DNA from: Blasia pusilla
Lineage: Eukaryota > Marchantiophyta > Marchantiopsida > Blasiales
DNA length: 64,000 nt
Reading direction: 5' to 3'
Assembly: GCA_050084515.1 (NCBI GenBank)
Contig: CM114272.1
Span: 2,418,001 to 2,482,000 of the forward strand
In this document: piece by piece, positions 57,748 to 64,000 of the stretch
Layout of the letters: every line of letters begins with the position of its first letter
Position numbering within the stretch: position 1 is the stretch's first letter
Program-made: the position numbers and the translations under genes
Notes under the pieces: model-generated
What the model saw: the letters and a program-made list of their open reading frames with translations, nothing else
What the model was told of the DNA's origin: nothing
Database searches by the model: none

Positions 57748-59066
57748 CTTGCCATCTCCACCACTGTACGGTTTCGATGCTCAATAACTCCATTTTGTTG
57801 TGGTGTATGTGCCGTGGTTAACTGTCGCTTGATTCCATGCTCCCCCAAATATTTGTTGAATTTTGTTGATAAGAATTCTCCTCCTCGATCGGTGCGAAGC
57901 TTTTGTACCTTCTTTCCTGTCTCATTCTCAACCAACTTATGCCATACTTTAAATTTACCAAAAGCACTTGCCTTATCACGAAGGAAATACACCCACATCT
58001 TCCTAATATAATCGTCGACAACTAAAAAGAAGTAGGAAGAACCATCTAATGCCACTGTTCTCATTTTACCACAGAGGTCAGCATGTATCAACTCTAGAGG
58101 AGCCTTTGCTCTATTGCTGGACTCTTGTGAAAATGGTTGTAGGTGTTGCTTGCCCATCATACAAGCTTCACAAATATCCGACACTCTAGAAATTGTTGGT
58201 AAATCAGCAACCATGCCAGATTTCTGCATCTGACTTAGTAAGGGAAAGCTTAGGTGACCAAATCTTTCATGCCACAACTTACTGCTACTAAGATCTGTAT
58301 CTACACTTGTCGTGAAAGCATACAACTCGTAGATATTTCTACGTCGTATACCTTCACCCACTACTTTCCCATTGGCATCCTCAATGACCGCTCCAGTTTT
58401 CTTGAAACGAACTTCTAAGTCAAGATCACATAATACTGCCACTGAAATTAAATTTTGCTTCAACTCTGGTACGTACAGTACATCAGTTAACTTCTTTTCA
58501 TCTCCTTTTTTTGAGACTAAAGAAATTTTTCCTTTCCCTTCTATAGGGCACTTTGCATTATTCCCAATAGTAACGACGATGGGCTCTTGTAGAGGCTGTA
58601 AGGAGCTATACCAATCCTTATGATTGGTCATATACCTAGATGCTCCACTATCGAGCACCCATGCATCTTCACTCTTTGACTTAGTGGAATGTTCTGCTTG
58701 TGTGCAAAACTCTTCTATTGCTACCCAAGCATCTACTTCATGTTCTCCTAATTCTACAAAATTTCCAGACTCCTTCTTAGGTCTTAAACAACCGTTCTTC
58801 TCATCCTGACTCCTCTTTCTACAATCTTTGATAAGATGACCTAGCTTACCACAATAAAAGTATTTGAAGGCTTTTCTTGGAAATTTCTTCTTGACATTTG
58901 AATTGTAATCATGATTTCTACCTTTCTGTACGTTGGCAGTAAAAGCTGCATCACTTCCCTCTCTTGGTTTGAAGCGCATTTCCTCTTCTACCAACATTGC
59001 ACTAAATTTTTCAAAAGTAAGCGGCGTGGGTCTTACTTGAGTATTGATCAAATGACAAATCATCAT
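57675..59066 (-). pseudogene. copia gag end, protease and integrase core
   Basis: 463 open codons. The zinc knuckle reads YFYCGKLGHLIKDC, with Tyr in place of the first Cys. Protease active site WVLDSGAS. Integrase zinc domain LWHERFGHLS plus CEACMMGK, core HADLCGKM, LRTDRGGEF and PQQNGVIEHRNRT (D, D, E). The frame opens inside gag after a stop. Confidence 0.93.
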
Positions 59067-59589
59067 ACCTTGGAGGCAAAATCCTTTTGCACCGACGTGC
59101 CAAATCTTCGCTAGACTTTGAAATTCCTACGGACGCCATCTAATCTTGAAGATTCTTGATCCTTGTCAAAAATTGCTCCGCGCTTTCTCCTTCTGAAAAT
59201 TTCTTGGACGTAAGTTGATTCTCCAGATTCTGAATCCGAGTCTCATTCCTTGTTTCATACTGATTCTTCAAAATGTTCCACGCAGTGGTTGTATGTTGAA
59301 TGAGAGTCATGAGAGAATCAATTACATTCGTGACAATCGTATATAGAGCATCAGCGTTTCTGCGTCTTCATGCCAACAATACAACAGGATCGATATCCCC
59401 AGATGAAGATGAACATGCAGAACTCAAACTAGCTTGTGGATTTGAATCGATCCCTGTGGCCATTTCCCATATCTCAAATGATTCAAGGACAGTTCTCATT
59501 TTGAACTTCCACAACGTATAGTTAGACCCATCTAACTTCCCTTCACCCAGCAGAGGAGGGCGAGCACGAGCTGCCGAAGAAGTAGCCAT
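59067..59589 (-). pseudogene. copia gag, N-terminal part
   Basis: Starts MATSSAARARPPLLGEGKLD at 59589 and runs 73 codons to a TGA (59368). Frames with ADALYTIVTNVIDSLMTL and NQLTSKKFSEGESAEQF continue the typical copia gag (UBN2-like) to 59066 across further stops. Confidence 0.85.
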
Positions 59590-59648
59590 CTCTCAAGATT
59601 TTGTGCAAACATACTAGATCGCCATATACAAAATACTGGAAAACCTAC

Positions 59649-59660
59649 TGCTCTGATACC
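59649..59660 (-). promoter_or_regulatory. copia primer-binding site (initiator Met tRNA)
   Basis: TGGTATCAGAGC on the minus strand, directly adjacent to the 5' LTR end; complementary to the 3' end of plant initiator methionine tRNA, the usual copia primer. Confidence 0.95.
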
Positions 59661-60115
59661 ATGTGAGAAAACCGAAAAAGACGAAATCACTGAAATCTTT
59701 ACAAAACTTAGAGATACAAAGTGGCCTAGTCCGTTCGTGCGCTCATAGAAGAGCTTTGATGGAACCTGAACATGGAGATAACTCGACGTACGAGAATGCG
59801 CTACCGCTGTGGCTCCCAACTATTTGATTACTCGGGAAAACTAGGGTTTTATACCTATTTTTCTTCATTTCTATTAATAGAAAAAATTTTCAATTTTTCT
59901 AGGTTTATCTAACCCTACATTGCATCAAGGTGCGGGGCACCCTGATGCAATATAGGGTTAGATAAACCTAGTAACGTTGCTCCTTAAACCACCTACGTCA
60001 TATTACTATGGCTCCTTCGACGTCTAAGTGGGAACCATCAATATAGGCTTCTCCTCATATAAGGGGGCCGATCAGATTTATCGTGCTTAGAGAAGTGGAT
60101 GTTGAGAATCCAACA
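59661..60115 (-). repeat. copia 5' LTR
   Basis: 455 bp, TGTGAG...AATCCAACA on the plus strand, 24 bp longer than the 3' LTR mainly because of a longer hairpin. A TATATG-like box lies near 60055 in element sense. Confidence 0.93.
59899..59971. repeat. Hairpin in copia 5' LTR, 35-bp arms, 3-nt loop
   Basis: Arms 59899-59933 and 59937-59971 pair at 33 of 35 positions around GGG. The shared core equals the 21-bp hairpin of the 3' LTR; the extra 14 bp on the left arm copy the right-arm flank. Confidence 0.93.
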
Positions 60116-61494
60116 CTATTCACCTGGATGAGTAAGATATAATCGAGCAATGGAATGGTTACAACCATTTCTTTTTTTTATCCTCCGAATACATCTCTTT
60201 TTAGTCCAACGATAATGTTGAGGAAAATCTATATACAGATATTGTCATGTAGCGGAGTCGGATAGATTAGTTGCAAACCATTGTGTTAGAGTTGTCTCCC
60301 TATTTAGTTGCAAAAAATCTACAGGAGCGTCAATATCATTGAAGTATACCATTTGCTACTCTGGAAGATGAACAACTAATCGCACAATGCTTGGAAGTTC
60401 ACCATGTAGACTAAACTTGAAGAGTCGCCAATATGCCTCTGAAGAAGATATATATCTAGAAAAATAATGTCAAATATATTAGAAGATCCTAAATGAGATT
60501 CTAAAAGATATTTAGAAATACATAGGTCCAAAAAAAATCATTAAATAGTAGAGTCATACCTCGCATCAAGATATGACGATGTCTCATCAATGACTTCCAT
60601 TACGGTGGATGTATCCATATCTTTCGCAACCTTAAATGTCACTGTGTCAGACCCCTTATATACATATTTATATAGGTACTTCAAAGCAAAAACACTATTC
60701 ATGATCTCCAAATTAATAAGACAATCAAAGAGGGTGCACAACATAGGATTGGAAGGCATGACCCAACGATTATCCAATGAATGTTCGTGCTTAGTTACTA
60801 CCCTTCCATTCTCCAATCTAAATAATAATAATAACAAATCATGAATACATGGATGTTTTTATGGCTTACAATAAAAATATAATAAAGAAAATCCAAGATC
60901 AAAAGATCCTTACCTGTGATAGATGCGTAACCATCTTCTATCTCTATTGTGTTGGCTGCAAAGGCTTTAGAATAGCCTTTGGTACATTTTTTGTTTCCTT
61001 ATCCATACATGGTGCATTCGGATTTAATGGTCCACATGGACCATGAACCATACAATTAGCGACAATAGAATACAACCTTGGATGGGTAGATTGATCTGGG
61101 ATTTCTCCTAAAATGATACAATCATAATCAGAAGTGGTTTTGGTTTATCCTCAAGACCTAAAATAATAAGAACATGAACATATGGCAAACCTCTTTTTTG
61201 GAATTTCAGCACATGGATGCATCCGAAAACTCGACCTAATATTTTATTTTCAATGATAAGTTGTAATAGCTCCTTCTTTTTCTTCTCACAAACTTGCACA
61301 ACCAAATCGGGTCGATCTGCAGCTGATTGATCGGGTAATGAGGCAGATGTAATCTCCTCCTACTTCGGATTGCATGTGATGGTCAAAAAGTAGTCAAGCT
61401 TTCCCAACTGTCTTACGATTGCCATTGCATCCTGATACAATTGATGCATATGACGTGGCCCTCCAATAAAAGAAGACAGTAATACTATGCGTCT
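60116..61494 (-). pseudogene. Helitron Rep-domain end and helicase linker
   Basis: 61360-61590 (first part in the solo LTR) reads GGPRHMHQLYQDAMAIVRQL and FLTITCNPK, 61108-61305 FQKRGLPYVHVLIILG, near 60980 a HGPCGPLNPNAPCM stretch, and 60541-60837 ALKYLYKYVYKGSD, all hallmarks of the Helitron_like_N/Rep region. 60116-60430 reads LFKFSLHGELPSIVRLVVHL and YIDFPQHYRWTK. The segments are frameshifted but collinear. Confidence 0.88.
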
Positions 61495-62112
61495 TGTGGT
61501 ACGTATACATATCGCTACACAACATATATCATTGGTCACATCCACACCACACAACACCGATCGTTCCCACACACGGGTAGATCCACACATGTACGAAAAT
61601 CAACTCATACATATATATGGAGATCACCAAAAAAAATCAAGAGTAGTAAAAATGGCACACCCCACCTAAAAATCCACTCCTCAATCTACATCGGCGTATC
61701 AAGCCTCATCCACCCTCTGCTATCAAGGAATCCAAACGCTAGCACCTAACTCTAACTCACACACACGAGCAAGAATGGTACTTCAATGGCCCAACATGAG
61801 AAAGATGGCTTGGGAAAGCCATCTTCCTCCCTTATATAGGGTTGAGAAGAGTCAAAAGGCTCTTACCCTAAAAGGAGCTATCCTCATGGTAACCTACGCG
61901 TACAGGTTACCAGGGGCGGGTGACCTACTCAACAAGTCATCCGGATGTGAAAGATTATAACAGGAAAGTTGTCAGAAACGACGTTCTTGACACAATGAAC
62001 TTATCTTCAATCTCATCTGACAGCGCGGGATAAAGTTACACTCAAGACAGTCTGCTGGCTTCTATGCCCTATCCACGATAGATCTCAACCTATCGGCTAC
62101 TCAGATGTGACA
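61495..62112. mobile_element. Solo LTR in the Helitron (618 bp)
   Basis: TGTGGTACG...GATGTGACA with the 4-bp duplication GTCT at 61491-61494 and 62113-62116. Helitron coding (FGRR to IVLLSSF) is continuous without it. Its first about 45 bp (CGCTACACAACATA) and its end match the gypsy LTR blocks of this window, so it is a relative of the methyltransferase-bearing family. TATATAGGG lies near its middle. Confidence 0.9.
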
Positions 62113-62116
62113 GTCT

Positions 62117-63070
62117 CCCAAACCTTCTACTATCAACATCATGTCGATGCATGGCATCCTTTAAACCTTGATATAATTAAGCCCTCAACTCCTTCTAATT
62201 TAATCGAAACCATGATAATCTTTCCATCTCTATAGTGGCATAAAGGTCAACCATATATTTTTGAGTAAGTCGATCAAATCGCAATAACCGATTATCATCT
62301 TCATCTCCAATCCGCGTTTGAAGTAAAAAACATGCAAATTGTAAGGCCGTAACACTCTTTGACCTTCTTTCCTGAACATTATAAGCATCAAATCTTTCCT
62401 CCTGGATACAATCATCTGAAGTGTCAATGTGTACCTCCTGCCCATGAGTAACATGACCTAGATGTTCGGGTCTACGAGTCTCTTTGAGTGTCCCGCAGGG
62501 TATTCCAACATACCACCATGGTTCACCATAGATAAATAAAAGAACAAAGTGTAATGGAATATATGCTTCATTGAGGTCAGATATGCACTTCACTCCTCCT
62601 CCATGTAGTCATACAATGATATCACGATGTTCAACGTGTTCACTTTCATTACTCGGTAAAATTGTTGCAACCTCAGAAGTAGTTGGCAAGTTATAACGCT
62701 TTGCATCAAGACCTCTCTTACTTGCCTTGAGAATGATCTGCATATTAAGATCACTTGCTTCATATGATATATGACGAAAGATCTTCACATATGAATTACA
62801 CTCATGCAACATGTCTTGTAGCCCTTTCAAGATGTCCATGTTAAGATCTGAAGATCTAGACATAACTCTTCCACGATTCTCCAATTCATTTGCAATATCA
62901 TGAATATGGAGTTGAGAAAATTGGGGATGCCCTCCTATATCAAGATGTAAGGGTCCAATAGAATGATAGATCCCTCCTTGGATCCTGAAGTGTCCAATAC
63001 CACGAACTTATTCATTTACATGCACACCAGTAGATGCAAGTTGAAGCGCGGAATTGTAAGCTCGAGCATG
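62117..63070 (-). pseudogene. Helitron protein, N-terminal part
   Basis: 62609-62884 and 62195-62593 read KCISDLNEAYIPLHFVLLFI, YGEPWW, ALQFACFLLQTR and LTQKYMVDLYATIEMERLSW, the start of the Helitron_like_N domain. Upstream, HFRIQGGIYHSIGPL and ALQLASTGVHVNE reach to about 63060. One stop separates the two longer frames. The LTR at 63071 cuts off the remaining N-terminus. Confidence 0.85.
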
Positions 63071-63544
63071 TGTCGTACGAATCCACATTGTCATACAACA
63101 TACATCGTTGACATACCATACTCACATACATACATAACATAGACGAGAGCATACACAAACACAAGTATACCACAACTGAAATCCGTGAAAGACCTACTGT
63201 CATAAAACACGTATAGAATCACATACAATCGAGCCAAACCCACTCCACGATGGGAGAATCCAGGTCGAAGCTTGCGGGAACCACCATAGCCAAGAGCTCT
63301 ACTCACTACCAAGGCTAACTCCCAACACAACAGGCTCAACTCAAAGAACTAACTCTTCTTTGAGTGCACTCCACACTATATCCTCCAACCTAAGAGCGGG
63401 CCCTAGTGGAAAAGTCACCCTCAACTGAGTAACCCCCAACCCTATGTATGAAACGGCATCTCTACCTAGACACTATGGCCCTATATAAGGTATGGCCTCT
63501 ACTAGCACACTATACTCTACGACATAATCCGTATGGTCATGACA
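63071..63544 (-). repeat. LTR of gypsy copy 4
   Basis: TGTCGTACGAATCC...GGTCATGACA, 474 bp, inserted in the Helitron. It has a TATATAAGG near 63484. Its first 110 bp are repeated, 2 bp after its end, from 63547. The sequence is diverged from, but collinear with, the LTR blocks of copies 1 to 3. Confidence 0.8.
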
Positions 63545-63546
63545 AT

Positions 63547-64000
63547 TGTCGTGCGAATCCACATCGTCATACAACATACATCGTTGATATATCATACTCA
63601 TATACATACATAACATAGACGAGAGCATACACAAACACAAGTGTACCATAACTCGCCCACCTAACTGGCAGTTAGGTCCCTCTAACTCCCAGGTAGCCCT
63701 ATACATCTACTACATGCTATACATCTTCGTGGGTGCACGAATTAGAAGGCCGGGTGCTAGGTTGCCCCATCGTTAGTCGCACATCTGTAATCCATATCAT
63801 GCAAAGATCAAGTCATCTACCTCTCCTAAGTACATCGAGGACAAACCCACCTTCCAGTAGGAACAACATCCATATGTGGAGTCAAACACATCATGTGCCA
63901 ATCCCTAGAACACTGATCACACACCAACATACGGGCTGCGTTACCTACAGACCCACACAACATGCACCTCAAGCTAGCACGTATCATGGCTAAGCTTGGG
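63547..64000 (-). mobile_element. Ty3/gypsy copy 4, 3' end (continues beyond window)
   Basis: Begins with a repeat of the LTR terminus (TGTCGTGCGAATCC), followed by a stretch homologous to bases 20-200 and 43717-43900 and the PHD finger. A diverged member of the same family on the minus strand. Confidence 0.82.
63826..64000 (-). pseudogene. gypsy copy 4 PHD finger, C-terminal end of pol
   Basis: Partial at the window edge; the open frame ends at TAG (63826-63828). It reads LRCMLCGSVGNAARMLVC, DQCSRDWHMMCLTPH, then GRWVCPRCT, a complete C4HC3 set. The ligands are kept while many other residues differ from copy 3, which suggests that the finger was maintained while the family was active. Whether the rest of this copy is intact cannot be seen. 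Confidence 0.82.

Larger units (their letters stand above)
54697..60115 (-). mobile_element. Ty1/copia retrotransposon inserted in the Helitron
   Basis: Minus strand. 5' LTR 59661-60115, primer site, gag, zinc knuckle, protease, integrase, RT and RNase H, then a polypurine tract and the 3' LTR 54697-55127. Flanks are gTATT (54692-54696) and cTATT (60116-60120), a 5-bp target duplication with one difference. The Helitron protein reads continuously across the two flanks. Stops and an inverted LTR inside pol make it non-functional. Confidence 0.93.
53098..63070 (-). mobile_element. Helitron (rolling-circle transposon), decayed, carrying two nested insertions
   Basis: Minus strand. The 3' end is at 53098: CTAG followed by host T, with a subterminal hairpin at about 53108-53125, the plant Helitron hallmark. 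Rep/helicase protein segments lie in order from about 63060 down to 53220, interrupted by a copia element (54697-60115) and a solo LTR (61495-62112). Stops occur in most segments. The 5' end is not seen because an LTR element replaces it from 63071. Confidence 0.87.

Overview
The window looks like a transposon-rich stretch of a plant nuclear genome. I infer a land plant or close streptophyte, probably not a flowering plant, but the species is not recognisable. The evidence is one large intron-rich gene for KCBP (kinesin-like calmodulin-binding protein, the plant MyTH4-FERM-kinesin), a plant-type Ty1/copia element with an initiator-Met tRNA primer site, a Helitron with a plant-type 3' end, and several Ty3/gypsy elements.

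Layout. 1-11501: Ty3/gypsy copy 1, minus strand, decayed, with a Helitron fragment and a solo LTR nested inside it. 11502-14503: AT-rich spacer with one tRNA-Gln-like sequence. 14504-32148: KCBP gene, minus strand, 24 coding exons that join in frame into about 1308 codons; intron 2 holds two tandem arrays. 32149-35501: gene flank with short tandem repeats. 35502-49945: a nested gypsy block, made of copy 2 (plus strand, cut off inside its methyltransferase) lying inside an LTR, then copy 3 (minus strand, lacking gag). 49946-53097: spacer with one reverse-transcriptase-like fragment. 53098-63070: Helitron, minus strand, interrupted by a copia element (54697-60115) and a solo LTR (61495-62112). 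63071-64000: LTR and 3' end of gypsy copy 4.

Most unusual content. The gypsy family encodes gag with two zinc knuckles, a retropepsin, then a C5-cytosine DNA methyltransferase domain between protease and reverse transcriptase, then RT, RNase H and integrase, and finally a PHD finger after the integrase C-terminal module. The methyltransferase motifs are in the ordinary, non-permuted order and look DNMT3-like by eye. The element family would therefore have carried its own DNA-methylation writer and a probable histone-tail reader. Every copy here is broken by stops, frameshifts or deletions, but motifs I, IV, VI, VIII, IX and X can be read across copies 1 and 3, and a complete PHD finger can be read in copies 3 and 4. 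From memory, retrotransposon-borne methyltransferases have been reported in some dinoflagellates and a charophyte alga; that precedent should be checked before novelty is claimed.

Coordinates of splice sites and LTR ends were read by eye and checked by codon counting. Frameshifted element domains are given as approximate spans.
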